A stretch of 64,000 nt of DNA. Origin: Morella rubra (lineage: Eukaryota; Streptophyta; Magnoliopsida; Fagales; Myricaceae). The translations under genes and the position numbers were made by a program. The notes under the pieces are model-generated. The model was not told the DNA's origin. It searched no databases and saw nothing but the letters and a program-made list of their open reading frames with translations. Positions 11,955 to 23,980 of the stretch are shown here, piece by piece. Within the stretch, counting starts at the first letter, position 1. Each line of letters opens with the position of its first letter. The stretch spans positions 3,908,953-3,972,952 of the forward strand of contig CM025850.1 in assembly GCA_003952965.2 (NCBI GenBank), written 5' to 3'.

Positions 11955-12897
11955 GCCAAAACCATTCTGTCCGAATGCATGAACCTACTTGAGGGGCGAA
12001 AGAAAAAATACGAATAAGCCATCAACCTCGTGCGTATGTAGAGCTTCACTACATAAACAAGTACTAACTTCTAATATATAAGTCAAAATAGTAGTCAAGG
12101 CTGCGCTAAAGAAAACCCACATCCCATTAATCACTCTCAAAACTTTCAATTGCCAAGCATGCAAGTACACTTTCTCATCACATATCATCTGCATCACATA
12201 TTATCTGTATCCCAGACCAGCTACAAAAAAACAGTAACAGATAATGCAAAAACTAGAACTAAAAAGAAAGACTTAGTGGTGGAGATTGTTGGATTCATGA
12301 AGAATGTTCTTCTCGCCTTGACTACGACAAGTTTTTGAAGAACCAACAGCAAAGAAGCAGGCAATATTATTCAGGAAAGGGCAACAGTAATTTGAAAAAG
12401 AACAAGAGGATCAAGGACAAAAAGGCAAACGGAGAGTTGAGGGCCAAAACCTAGTAGAACAAGAAGGTAGGGTTGAAGGACTACAATACTACCAGTGGAG
12501 TGATACAGACATGAGAAAGACAAGAAGACAATCTGGAGAGGACGTCTGGTATTTGTGAAGCCATATTGGCTATAGCATATCTTAGATATCCTTGAAATAA
12601 CCTAAAATGGCTACGCTCTTTAAAGGGTGCCACTCAAACATTTTTTTAATGTACAATGATCAAATCTTTTTTAGCTATAAAAAAAAAAAAACTGTCACAG
12701 GGCCATGGCCCTGAAAAAACTGAATGGCACAAGAGGAGCCCTGTCACGGATTCCTATTCCCTCGGATTAACGCCCTCGTGGGAGGTCCACTTAACATAAT
12801 TACAGAGATCTTTCCATCTATCAAGCGAATTTGCTAAGGCGAACAAAAACAATAACCTCATAGAATTAAGTGCCCAAGTTGCGAAGACATTATCCAA
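11955..12897. other. Flank downstream of the cystatin-like gene; no gene seen
   Basis: This lies between the end of tandem unit 2 and the stop codon of the cystatin-like gene, so its right part probably includes that gene's 3' untranslated region. Short frames on both strands (11985-12197 minus, 12150-12338 plus) overlap each other and resemble nothing I know. Confidence 0.5.
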
Positions 12898-13668
12898 TCA
12901 CTCGACATTACCTTGCTCAAAATCAGGAGGTTTTAGCCTAAAAGATAGTACCGACGTTTCAACTATCCCCCTGAAGACCTCAGATTGATAGGTCTTAATC
13001 GTGCCTCCGTCAGCAAGATCCTTGGCGTCAAAGGTTATGTAAAATATGAATCCAGCGACAACCACACACATCACCTTCAAAACCTTCACAAACTCCAGCT
13101 TGCCTTTCGTTTTCTGCACAGCATCTAATCTCATCATGTACAGATACTAGCTATCACTGAAGATCGCTATTTTATGATATTTTCTGTGTCTAAACGAACG
13201 GTAGATTTAAAAATAATTTCTCCTTCAGAAACCAACAAAGAAACAAAACAAAAACAACAAAAAAACACACTTCGAATCGACGGTTGTATTCGTCGATTGC
13301 AATCTGTGCAAACCGACCGATCTCGATGCGTTCCATCTCATCCGTTACGTCGCATGGTTGGATCATACCACAAGAGAAGACGTCAGGCATGGCGGGAACG
13401 TCAAAGCCCTAAACCGGGATCAACAAAAAGCGATTAATTCTATTTTCCGTTTAAACAAAAATAACATCTGGCATAGGAAGAGGCATAAACGAAGGGAACG
13501 GATTGCACATACGTCGGACTTCAAAACATGAGAGCTATAGAAGAGCTCTTCCTCGTCGGTCATCTCGTGGAGCCCATCATTATAAAAGTCGTCATCGGCC
13601 ATTTGCTTGTCTTTGGAGCCGCTACCCTCTGCTCCCATTTGCTTCTCTTCCGGTTTAACCATATCCAT
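12898..13668 (-). CDS. Cystatin-like protein, three exons, intact
   Basis: I read three exons on the minus strand: 13668-13513 (52 codons), 13408-13271 (46 codons) and 13113-12898 (71 codons plus TGA). All junctions are GT..AG and in phase 0, giving 169 residues. The first exon is an acidic leader (MDMVKPEEKQ..., ending HVLKSD) with no signal peptide. Exon 2 begins GFDVP and contains IGRFAQIAIDEYNRR, matching the plant cystatin helix signature (LARFAV-type). Exon 3 contains LEFVKVLKV and then VVVAG, matching the QxVxG papain-binding loop with Q lost (CVVVAG), and a KTYQSEVF strand. The usual Trp of the second hairpin is not evident. The fold is clearly cystatin/monellin-like, but protease inhibition is uncertain because key residues differ. 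An alternative start eight codons upstream (13692) is possible. Broken copies of exon 1 lie at 4664-4819 and 10349-10504. Confidence 0.85.
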
Positions 13669-13849
13669 GATTCTCCAACAGCCGGCCAACAATGAGAGCG
13701 GCGAGAAGACGAACCCTCTCTAACTACTCGCACAACAAAGCAGAAAACAAAACTAACGGTGTATGTTTGTTATCCCCTCGTCGATATATTGGTTGCTTTT
13801 TAGCGTTTTTTTTTTTTAAATGAAAAAACGTGAGTTTGCACCCTAAATT

Positions 13850-14110
13850 TTTAAAACAATTTAATCTTTTTTTTTCTTAACAAAATATTCTAATCTCAAT
13901 ATCACATAAGCCTAAAACTTTTAAAATCACCTAATTTCCAGCCTGAAATGAAATCCCACCATCCGTTTCATATGAATTATTTATAGTATGATTTTGACAG
14001 GAGCTAATTTATTAAATTTTTTAGAGAAATCACATTTGTAATCCTCAGATTTTACTCTCTTTTACTAATTAGTCACTGGATTTTAAAAATTCAAATTTCA
14101 ATCATTGATC
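13850..14110. repeat. Dispersed non-coding repeat, copy 2
   Basis: Counterpart of 785-1000; the shared blocks are described there. It lies just upstream of the intact cystatin-like gene and may influence its promoter, but nothing in the sequence proves that. Confidence 0.55.
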
Positions 14111-14619
14111 TTGTAACCTCTCTAAAATTCAAATTGCACCCCGAATCAATTGGAAGTATAACCTAACAAGGACATAGTTTAGGGGGGTGATTTTGCAACG
14201 AATAATAGTGTAGAAATATTTTTGAGAAAAGGGTGATAAGTTGCGAGTGTAATTTGTTCTATTCACGTGTAACGTATGTGGATGGATTCCGTTCAAATTG
14301 ATGGCTCAAATCGGTTCAGGGACAGAACCACAACAATGACATAATTAAGGAGGGTGAGTTGCAACGAGTGATAATTTATGGAATAATCGAGAAAATGGTG
14401 ATAGTTCATGAGGAGTTATTAAAACTTTCTTTAAATCAAGATGATTGGTTAATCTCTTTTGAAATAAAAATTAATTAAAATTGTACACTAATCATTACAT
14501 GAGTTAATTTTTAAATTAATTTTTGATATTTAAATAATATTAGACATTCTTTTATTCGAACCTATTAAAAAAAATTGTCTTTGGAGCGGCACTGGTTACA
14601 CCCAAAAAATCATATAAAA

Positions 14620-15080
14620 GAACCGTCCACCAATAGGTTCATGTTATAAGGGCATAAAAAGAGGATCTTCTCCACTCACTCGAGATGCAAATAACAAACT
14701 TTTTACACCTATTGAAATAAAATCTACCATTCTCTGTTGAAAAAGATTCAATTTTAAAGAGGTATTCTAAATTCTCATAGGTATCAGTTAGGATTTAATA
14801 AAGCAAATCTAATTGTAATAATATCATGCCTTATTTTTATAAGTTAAGATAAAATTTGTTTGACTTGGTAATTACTCATTTTTATTAAATAATGTGACCA
14901 GCTTTAAATAGTTGGATTTGTTTCTTTTATAACCTGTGCATATAAGAACTTAGAATTTGATTTCTTATAATTGAATCTTTTTCTCCCTTGTTGTTTCCCT
15001 CCCCAAATTTATCCGACTTACTCAAAATTTGCCTTTTAACTCGAGACGTGTACTCAAAATCTGCCTATCAACTAGGTGAC
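14620..15080. repeat. Diverged copy of the cystatin-unit upstream sequence
   Basis: Aligns loosely with about 5225-5400 of tandem unit 1: CAATAGGT(T/C)CATGTTA followed by GGC(C)AT, then a CTCAACTCA-like block, then a CCCCTC...AAATTT...TTTGCCT block. This shows that the intact gene's upstream region is homologous to the tandem units but older or faster-diverging. About 500 bp between this block and the gene is unrelated repeat. Confidence 0.5.
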
Positions 15081-15600
15081 CAAAACCGAGAGCCCATATC
15101 TCTTCCTCTACCTAGGGAACTATGGAAAAAGTTATAGAAACTTCAACTCCAGGTTAGGTTAGACATAGATTTTCAGCCGATGACGATTTTGCACTAATCG
15201 GCTGCTGGTGACAGAGCTGATGGAGAGGGGTGGAAGAAAATCAATCGACTAATAAGTCTTACAAAACAAGAATTACACTGTTCTTGTGGGAAATTGCTTG
15301 GAACTAGCTACCTTGCAAATCCAATATTGGTAGGACCCTAGCATTGGATTCAAATTTTACTCGCTGCCTCCTCTGCAATAATAGTGAGGAATCTAATTCA
15401 TGTGTTTTTACTTCTTACATTATCCTCTGACGACTATTGTATGGAGGGAATCTCCTTGGCCCTTGATTGTACACTCTCTTCGTAGCAGTACAATTGCAAA
15501 CAAAATAAAAATGATATTGGACTTGGATACAACCTTTCGGTTTCTCTCCTAATCATGTGATAGATTTTATTCGGTTTTCGGCTATAACAGTTGAGAGATA

Positions 15601-15740
15601 CTATTTGGTATGCAGTTGAAACTCTACAAGCCGAATACAAGCTGAAGTATTTCTATGAAATACAAAGCCATTTATGTCGGTGCTGAAAAGCCCAAACTCT
15701 AAACATGAATTCAAATCGCATCCTGAAAACGGTGAAAAAA
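15601..15740 (-). mobile_element. Short LINE reverse-transcriptase remnant
   Basis: The minus strand encodes a segment resembling the part of the LINE RT just after the FADD motif (C-x-LNSCLEFG..., then STDINGFVFHRNTS). The same stretch occurs at about 19005-19160 inside the large LINE, sharing CTCTACAAGCCGAATA, TTTATGTCG and AAACATGAATTCA. It is an isolated 140-bp fragment. Confidence 0.6.
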
Positions 15741-16099
15741 ACCTTTTGAGTTTCGAATTTATTTTGATTTCACCCCTTTTTTTGGGCATTTACATTAAGG
15801 TATTTTTTTATATATAAAATTATTTTTTAAGTAAAATCTACATTTGAATAAAGAAAAAATCATTTTAGATATAAAAATATTTTGCAATGTTTGACACACT
15901 TAATGATTTTGTATTTGAATAAATTTTTTAATATGTGATATAGATTAAATAATTAGGCTCTACAAGAAATAAAAAATCTTATCCATCAAATTTTTATGAT
16001 GTGACATGGAAATGAAAAAAATATAAAATATAGAAATATAAAAAATTCAAAAAATAAAAATAAAATGATATATAAAAAAAGTAATAATTTACTGAGTTT

Positions 16100-17068
16100 C
16101 AAGATATGTTCTTTCTTTCACTTGTGTATGATCTCTTTATTATTTTTTATTTTTTACAATATTAGTGGGCATATCTTACATAAAAACGGATTTTTCTAGT
16201 TTTGAACTCCATATTGTTTTAGGATCTCATTTAATACTATGGTTTTAAACTTTTTATGAACTTTACATTGGAGAAAAAATTGAAGTTCATTGGATATTTT
16301 TCAATTTGTAACTCATATTTGCATGGTCTAATTTTGAAAAAGATAGCCCAACGTGAAGGCCGTACAATATTTAATGCTCAGATTTTTGCGTTTATATTTT
16401 TTTATTGGTTTTTGCATTAATTTAAAAAGAGTTATGGACAGCCCTGCGGCCCTAGTACCCTACACAAATAAGGACAAAAACAAGTAAAACAAAGAGACGC
16501 CAAGGAAAAATAAAAAGTAAAACAAAGGGACCCAACAGGAAAAATATAGGAGATCTCTGGCCAAAAAGAACAAAAAAGCAAATTGTAAATAGAAATTGAC
16601 CTTGTTGGACATAAAAGAAATTCAAATAGACACCAACTCCAAAGGAATAAAAAGAAAAAGAAATACGTACGTGATACCTTTATCAACGCCAAAAAATAAA
16701 ATATATATATATTGAATTTACTATCCATGGCAGTAACGGCGGTTTGCGTCGTCTCTCTAACAAAATGACGCCATCTGGATTCTCGTCACCCGAAATGACT
16801 TCTTTAACCTCCGCTGCTGAACTTGACTTCGAAGTAACTCGTAGGCATAGCTCTCAATCTTCTAAGCCCAAACCCTTGAATCTCTTCGTAGCAGCAAATA
16901 ACATGAGAGTTTGCGGTTTAAACCGTTCGCGCTGAAATCACAAAATCATCGTCTTTTATATTAAAGTTTCTAATGCAAAAAACCAGCGGAACGGCTTCGT
17001 TTTTGCAGTTCACAATTCCTCTTCAGCGTCTAAGACTTACGTGTCTCATATGCATAACCGTGCCTTCC
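16100..17068 (+). pseudogene. TAM41 5' region and first exon, truncated copy
   Basis: Aligns with 23045-23980: the same promoter-proximal sequence, the same first-exon block starting ATGACGCCATCTGGA at 16764, and the same TCGCGCTGAAATCACAAAATC intron start. The match ends at a T-run where the large LINE begins. This copy carries an uninterrupted exon-1 frame to 16935 (MTPSGFSSPE...), unlike the 23.6-kb copy, which has an in-frame TAG. All downstream TAM41 exons are missing, so it cannot make the enzyme. It shows that the TAM41 5' region was duplicated in direct orientation as well as in the palindrome. Confidence 0.8.
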
Positions 17069-17425
17069 TTTTTTTTTTTTGAATAAACTGGCCGAAGCCA
17101 GCAACTGCCATTAAACTAGAAGAGTTAAAAAAACAATACAAAGTATAATAAGACACAACACAAACTAAGGAGGGTCACACCCCTCAGAGACACAAGGCAG
17201 TCTAAACGAGACCCATGGAACTCTGGAAAGCATCCCTCCCGTAGAGAGGAAGCAGCCCATTGACAAAGGGAGTGTGCATCACTATTCGCACACCAAGGAA
17301 CAAACAAACACTCAAAATCCGGGAAGACAGCAAACTGAGATTTTATATTGGAGACAGTGGATTCAATCTTCCAAGGACAATCCTGAAGATATCTAGCTAC
17401 AGCATATCACAATGAGAGAATCGCC

Positions 17426-20400
17426 CTAAAAAAGAACCTGCCTCCAGGAACAAGTAGATGCCACTTGAATGCCCAGCCATAATGCCTCTGCCTCACCCAC
17501 AGTGGGATCAACAGAACAAAGCTTCCGCGTTTCCGCATGTAAAATGATACCCCCGTAATCCCGACAAATACAAGCTGCCATAGAAAAAGAAGCTCTCACA
17601 GCCACATCAACATTAACTTTAATCACCCCAGGTGCGGGTGGTTTCCAAGCCAAGGATTGGGTCACAGAATTAAGTGCCCATGCATCCAAATGTTGAATGC
17701 AAAGCTGTCGAAGATGCTGGGCCAAAAGCCAAGGGTCCACACAAGAGTCACCATGAACCACTTTATTGCGCTCAAACCAGACCATATCAAGAGCAAGAGC
17801 CGCATAGAGCTGAAAGTGATGTTGCTCTGCTCGCGGGATGCCAATGATGTTGGGTTTCAGAATGACAGAAATCCATTGGTCACAAGGAAAACCCATAAAT
17901 CGGTTAAAATCGACGTACCAAGGAGCTGAGTGCCATAAAGCTCTACTATAGGAGCAGTCCAAGAATAAGTGGGACAAAGATTCATCTAAAACTCCACACA
18001 ACGGGCAGAGACAATTAGGTGTGGCATCAGAAGAAATAATGGCCGCAACTCGAGTTCGTGTAGGAAGAATATTCTAGGCGATTTTCCACAATAACAAACG
18101 CACCCGGGCATGAACTTTAAGCTTCCAAAGCTCCTCCTATTGTTGCTCAGTAAGGGGACTTGCATCTTCATTAAATGGAGGGACGAGGTGATCATACATA
18201 GATTTGGTAGAGTAACGATCCGAGTTATCCAGTACCCAAATCCAACGATCAGACAAGCCATTCAGATGAAGCGGAAGGTGCAAAATATGTTGCACAGTAT
18301 CCTCATCAAAGCGCTGATAGAGCAACTGCCGATCCCACTGACGTGTTAAAGGTGAAATAAGGGAGCTTACATACTCTTGTGACCAATTTAGGCTGGTATA
18401 CTCCCGAGGTCGGGGAGAAAAGTCAGGTAGCCCAATAACGCATGGGTCCTGCCATATTCGAGTAGTTTCACCATTACAAATCTGACGACATGCCCCAGCA
18501 CGTAAATGAGGAAGTAACCTAAGAATTCCATGCCAAACCCAAGTAGCTTGGGCATCCCAAATCTGACCGTGTCGTAAATATTTAGCAGTACAAATAGACA
18601 CCCAAAGAGGAGTTTCAATAATTAGCATCCATCCAAGTCTCCCCAGCAGAGCGAATCCCAAGCCCCCCCAACACCTTAGGAAGACACATAGACTGCCAGG
18701 ATTTGAGAGTTAAATGGTGCTGTCGATGGGGTCAAAAGCCCACCAGAAGTCTTTCAAATGTTTGTTAATAGAGGCACACCAACTAGTAGGGAACATCAGA
18801 GAACTCATGTAGTATGAGGGCATAGTGGTAGCCACTGAAGAAACCAAAGTAGTACGCCTTGCCTGTGACAATAATTTGGCCTTCCACCCAAAGATACGGT
18901 TTAGAATACGATCACGTAGATCATCCAAGACAAGCATTTTCACCCGGGGAAAAATAAGCGGGAGACCAAGATGACGCATCTTGGCAGGCATATGAGGCAG
19001 TTGAGAGACTCTACAAGCCGAATAGCAAGCTGACCAGTCACATTTCTACTGAAATACACAGCCGATTTATGTCGATTGAGTAGCTGACCTGAACAGCCCA
19101 TTTACTTTTCTAAACATGAATTCAGATGATCGGCATCCTGAGAGCAAGCCGGTAAGAAAAACAACACATCGTCAGCAAAAAATAAATGAGTAAGAGAGGG
19201 GGTTGCAGAATTTATTTTAGGGTTAAATACACTTTGGATCATGATGTATTATTTTTGACAACCCCTTAACTTGGACCCGCAAAATTGAATGAATTCCGTC
19301 AAAAATAGATTGTCATACGCAACCAATCCCCGGCCCAATGTGTTAAAAATGTGCCCCTCTGCCTTTATGAATTTCAAAATGTGATAAAACTTTGGATCAA
19401 TCCCCAAGATGTTGCAAATTGGCCAAATGGACTACCTTGAAGCAGAATAGAGAAATGGGTGTAGTAATACATTTCTCTATCCATGAGATCCATTGTGGGG
19501 CAAAACCAAAGTTATGGAGAATAGCGAGGAGGAATGCCCATTTGACACGGTCATATGCCTTCGCCATATCTCGTTTGATTGCCATCCATCCTGTGCGGCC
19601 AGATTTGTGTTTCATGCTGTGAAAAAGCTCAACTGCTACCAAGTAATTATCTTGGATATGACTACCAGGTACAAATGCGAGCTGAAATGGAGAGATGAGA
19701 TTACGAAGCAGAGGTTTTAAGCGATCAGCAAGCAATTTAGCAATAAATTTATACAGCACATTACACAGACTTATGGGACAGAAATCAGCAGGAGTCATCG
19801 GCTGTTCAATTTTGGGGATTAAAACCAAGTGCGTATGATTAATTTCAGAAGGCAATGCACCAAAAATAAAAAAAGTCTTAATCATGGCTACAATGTCATC
19901 CCCAATAATACTCCAACATGAAGTAAAAATGTAGAAGTTATACCATCGGGCCCCGGTGCCTTGTTTGGATTCAGCTTCTTAAGGACAGCAAAAATTTCAG
20001 ATGAGGACGAGACTGCACACAATGCCGCATTCTGTTCCTGTGAGATACAGGGTTGAATTAACCCTTCAAGGTCCCACGGAAAGGATGGGGAAGAGGTTGT
20101 GTAAAGATCTTGGAAATAAGCCAATAAAGAGTGACCAACTTTCTGTCTCCCAGAGAGCCATTGACCACCAGCAAGCTTGAGACGGGCAATATTGTTTCGG
20201 CATTGCCTAGGGATAGTGGAAGCATGGAAATATCGAGTATTTAATTCGAACGAAGTTAACCATTGTGCCCGGGATTTCTGGCGCCGTAGAATTTCCTCCT
20301 TCCGTAATTGTTCGTCTAAGGCTAGATGTAAGGTATGTAATATCGCCAAATTATCAACTGATGGATACATTTGTTGGCGATGCAAAATCTCTGTTTGAAT

Positions 20401-21310
20401 GGTCCGGATTTGAATCTGAATATGTCCAAACCACTGCGATTCCATTGTTGCAGAGCCCTCTTGGTTGCAAGAAGTTTCTGAAAAAGTCTAGACCCGGGTC
20501 GCCCTTGTCAAGGTACTTGCCATGCCTTTTCAACCACGCCATAAAAAGAATGGTCCCGTAACCAAAAGAGTTCAAACTTGAATGGCCGCGGAAGATGAGT
20601 TTCAAAACCCCAGAGATGGAGAAATATGGGTTTATGGTCAGATTGCGAAATAGGGCTATGGGTAATACTAGCATTAGGAAATTGCAACCTCCAAGCAATA
20701 CTACTGATACCGCGATCAAGTTGCTCGTTAATGTGGGCATCACCTGAGCAGCCATTGTCCTAGGTGAATTTAGGCCCAGAGTAACCAAGATCCATAGCCC
20801 CCTGAGAATCTATAAAGTGATAAATTCCATGGGTGGAAGAAGCGCGAAATGCACGCCCCCCCTCTTTTCATGGGCAAAGATAAGGTCATTAAAATCACCA
20901 ATGCACATCCATGAAGATAGGCCATTAGATACCATATTCGACAGCAAGGCCCAAAATGTCAGTTTGTCTTGCGAAGGGGTCGGCCCATAAACAAAATACA
21001 TAGGATAGTCTTCCATGGATACCCCTGGATGCACCACAACAGACAAGATATGGGTGGAAATATAACGAACATCAACATGAATATTCGGTCTTCATAATAA
21101 ACCCAGTCCTCCACGAAGACCTGCTGAAGATATGGATACAAAATACTGAAATCCCAGACGAGGAGCAACACGAGTAAAAGCAGCCTCAAAGAGCTTAGTC
21201 TCCATCACAAACATAATAGCAGGGTCAATCCTCTGCACTAAAGCCCGCAAGGCTCGAACTGCAAGGCCGCGGGCAAGGCCTCTACAATTTCATGAAATAG
21301 TCATCATGGC
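17426..21310 (-). pseudogene. LINE endonuclease-RT-RNase H polyprotein, broken
   Basis: The endonuclease begins near 21306 with MMTIS then a TGA where the family has Trp, followed by NCRGLARGLAVRALR. METKLFE and CIGDFNDLIFAHEKRGG follow (20810-21240). The linker lies at 19888-20445, ending NPNKAPGPDGITSTF. The RT follows with LVLIPKIEQP, FCPISLCNVLYK and KRDMAKAYDRVKWAFL (19397-19885). FADDVLFFLP appears near 19155-19185. Zinc-binding and connection segments lie at 17950-18660, and RNase H has VKVNVDVAVRASF and GEAEALWLG (17426-17700). About 60 RT codons between the ITTP and FADD motifs are replaced by a 225-bp foreign segment. Together with many stops this makes the element inactive. Confidence 0.85.
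19215..19440. mobile_element. Small insertion inside the LINE RT domain
   Basis: Non-LINE sequence beginning TTTAGGGTTAAATACACTTT and ending near CTTTGGATCAATCCCC, replacing the conserved RT block that should precede FADD. Its opening resembles that of small Mutator-type miniature elements, but I cannot show matched inverted termini. CTTTGGATCA occurs at both ends in direct orientation. Confidence 0.5.
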
Positions 21311-22320
21311 GACTGTGGGGGCAGTACAAGGCCTGCCACCCCGGCCTGGTTCTCAGAAGAGTCAGTAGTAATCATCAAAGGGAAATGAGGACACTTACGC
21401 ATCTTCTTCAAAGAAATATGGGCTGAGTTACTGTTGGGTTTACGGCGAGATGGCTGGCAAGACTTGTTTCGGCGAAGCTGTGCAAGGGTTGGGTTGGCAT
21501 CTGAAAAAGTGAGTTCTCTTTGGACACGAGTCCTTTTCCAATTGCCTGCCTCCATACTAACCCCAAATTCACATCCCAAGTGTTTAAAAGACTGACAATT
21601 GCTCTTGGAGGGTTTCAATTCTTTCTCATATCGCACCATCTCAGCCAACCAAATATCCTTCGTGGTGGGAGACATAGAGGAAGTGTTCGAGGCTAGAGAT
21701 AAAGGCGTTTCAGGGACAAGCAGATCCTCCCCATCTTTAACACCCAAAGGATCTACTGTCACTAGGCTATCCCTGGTATTGGGTAAAGTAGCGTTCATAG
21801 TCTGGGCCTCTGTCCTAGGAGACGGCCCATTCAGCAAAGCATCCGACCCAATTTCTTGGATGCTAGTTATTTCGGAGACCTGTGGCCTAAAGTGGCGCAC
21901 CTTAAGCTCTGAGTTTTAGAGGATTGGATCAGGCCCATTAGGAGGTGAACTCAAACACACAACTAAAGTGCAGGAACTGAGGGTGAAAAGCGCTGTTGTG
22001 GGGTCAGGGAGGATATTAGGGGGATTACCCGAACGAGAAGCGTGTGGGCCCCAGGTCACCGCAAATGGAGTTTCTACCTGGCACTTCATGAATCTGCATA
22101 TCACGAGCAAAAAACCAAGTCGCACGAATAGCTTCCGACACTGCAGAGCGATATTGAATGCGCTTGGCAATCAAACAGCCCAACAACATATGACTTGCCT
22201 TACGCGCTGCTTTAACAGGGTCCTCCACAAGGTGCCGACTTAAGTCATCCCAAGACATTTGTTGGGTTTGGGTAATAATGCGATCCGACTCCTCATTCAG
22301 GTTCTCCATACGGATGTTAA
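21304..22320 (-). pseudogene. LINE ORF1-like protein, broken
   Basis: The minus strand from ATG at about 22318 encodes MENLNEESDRIITQTQQMSW, then a DUF4283-like stretch (AARKASHMLLGCLIAKR, RATWFFARDMQIHEV) typical of the first ORF of plant L1 LINEs. The frame is interrupted after about 95 residues and resumes in other frames down to about 21304, where a Lys/Arg/Ser-rich tail is seen. In autonomous relatives the product binds LINE RNA. Here it is non-functional. Confidence 0.7.
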
Positions 22321-22600
22321 AGACCAGGCTGGCAGAAGAGAATAGGTAAACAGAGGAAGTGGAAATGTATACAGAGGATGGACGAAGAAAGAGTAGGAGA
22401 TGAAGGAAGAGAGATAAAGGAGTTGTAGCGAAGGAGGGAGGCAGTGGAAAGAGAAAGGAAAAGGAAAAGAGCAAGGCTCAGATATCTCTCGGGAAGCGAG
22501 CAGAAAAAGGCTAGAGGTTTTACTGGGGGTTTGTGAAACTTTTGCAACGCTACATACAGATATTAAAATTTTTGAAATGTATTTATCTCGTCCAAAATTT

Positions 22601-23044
22601 GAAGTTTCTAAAAATTTGGACAAATGAATGCTACCTCTAACTCGTAAACGAAGACTTCATTAATTTGTTATTTTTTGGTCATCTAGTTTTGTACACCTTC
22701 TCTTAAATCGGATAATTTTAATAACAACGGAAAAAACAAAAAAGAGAGTCACGGGAGTTGAGGGGATTATAAGGAGGAAACAATATCATCAAAAGGTATA
22801 CAAGCACCGGTGCTTTTTTGCTATGGGCCAGGCCCGGTTTACCCATCACCATCTATTCCAAAACCTATTGCTTATACATCTAAGCCTTATAGTGCAATCG
22901 ATTTCAAGATTCGTTCACCGAATTTTCCTTATGATATCGAAAATAGAGAAAGATCCATTTCTCTTAATAATTTTCTTAGTGTATTACCGAAGAAATATCT
23001 ATATCTAATTTGATTCCGAATTTTGACTTCGAAACTCTAATAAT
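22601..23044. other. Spacer between the LINE and the TAM41 upstream region
   Basis: About 440 bp with no recognisable gene. One frame (22810-23013) encodes a Pro-rich then basic peptide resembling no family I know. It may be flanking DNA of the LINE or another repeat fragment. Confidence 0.4.
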
Positions 23045-23980
23045 CTACAAAAATATATTCTTTCTTCCACTTTGTGTATGATCTCTTTATTTATTTTGTT
23101 TTACAATAATAGTGGGTATATCTTACATAAAAAGGGTTTTTCTAGTTCTGGACTCCATATTGTTTTAGATCTCATTTAATTTTATAATTTTCAACTTTTT
23201 ATTAAGCTTTACATTGGAGAAAAAATGATATTCATTAGATATTTTTCAATTTATTACCTAAATTTGATGATTCAATTCAGATAAAGATAATTCTAGGTAT
23301 AACTATATTTAACATTCATATTTTTGAGCTTAATATTTTTTTTGTAGGTTTTTACATTAATTTAAAAAGAGTTCTGGACAGCCCTACACAAAAAAAGTAA
23401 AACAAAGGCACCCAACAGGAAAAAATATAGAAGATTCCTGTGCCAAAAAGAAGTAAATTGTAAATAGAAATTGACGTTGTTGGACATAAAAATAAATAAA
23501 AATAGACACTAACTCCAAAGGAATAAAAAGAAACAGGTACGTGAGTACCTTTATCAACCCAAAAATAATTAAAAAAAGACAGCTATCATTTTTCATTGCT
23601 GATATATATATTTACTATCTTGGCAGTAACGGCGGGTCGCTTCGCCTCTCTAACAAAATGACGCCATCTGGATACTCTCATCACTACGAAATGACTTCTT
23701 TAACCTCCGCCGCTGAACTAACTCGAAGTAACTCGTAGGCATAAATCTGAATCTTCTACCCAAACCCTTTGAATCCTTCGTAGCAGAAAATAACGTGTAA
23801 GTTTGTGGTTTAAACCGTTCGCGCTGAAATCACAAAATCATCGTCTTTTATATACGAAGTTTATAATGCGAAAAGCCAGCGGAACTGCTTCGCTTTTGCA
23901 GTTCAGCTGTTTTTCCTCTTCAGCGTCTAAGGCTTACGTGTCTCATATGTATGGTTGCTTGTGATTGTGTTTTTTTTTTT
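23045..23980 (+). repeat. Direct repeat of the TAM41 5' region
   Basis: Partner of 16100-17068. It contains the upstream region, first exon and the start of intron 1 of the TAM41 gene in the left palindrome arm. Identity is moderate, with numerous indels, so this duplication looks older than the palindrome. Confidence 0.8.

Larger units (their letters stand above)
17069..22600 (-). mobile_element. L1-type plant LINE, near full length, inactive
   Basis: A non-LTR retrotransposon on the minus strand. Its 3' end is the T-run at 17069-17080 (poly(A) on its own strand), preceded by the minus-strand sequence CCAGTTTATTC. Going 5' to 3' on the minus strand I see an ORF1-like region, an AP-type endonuclease, a linker, a reverse transcriptase with FADD, a zinc-binding domain and a terminal RNase H. 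Nearly every domain is broken by stops or frameshifts. The 5' boundary is approximate. I see no clear target-site duplication. Confidence 0.88.

Noticed and set aside
22810-23013. Open frame encoding a Pro-rich then basic peptide
   Set aside because: I recognise no family, and it overlaps another frame on the same strand. It lies in a spacer beside a LINE. Too little to call a gene.
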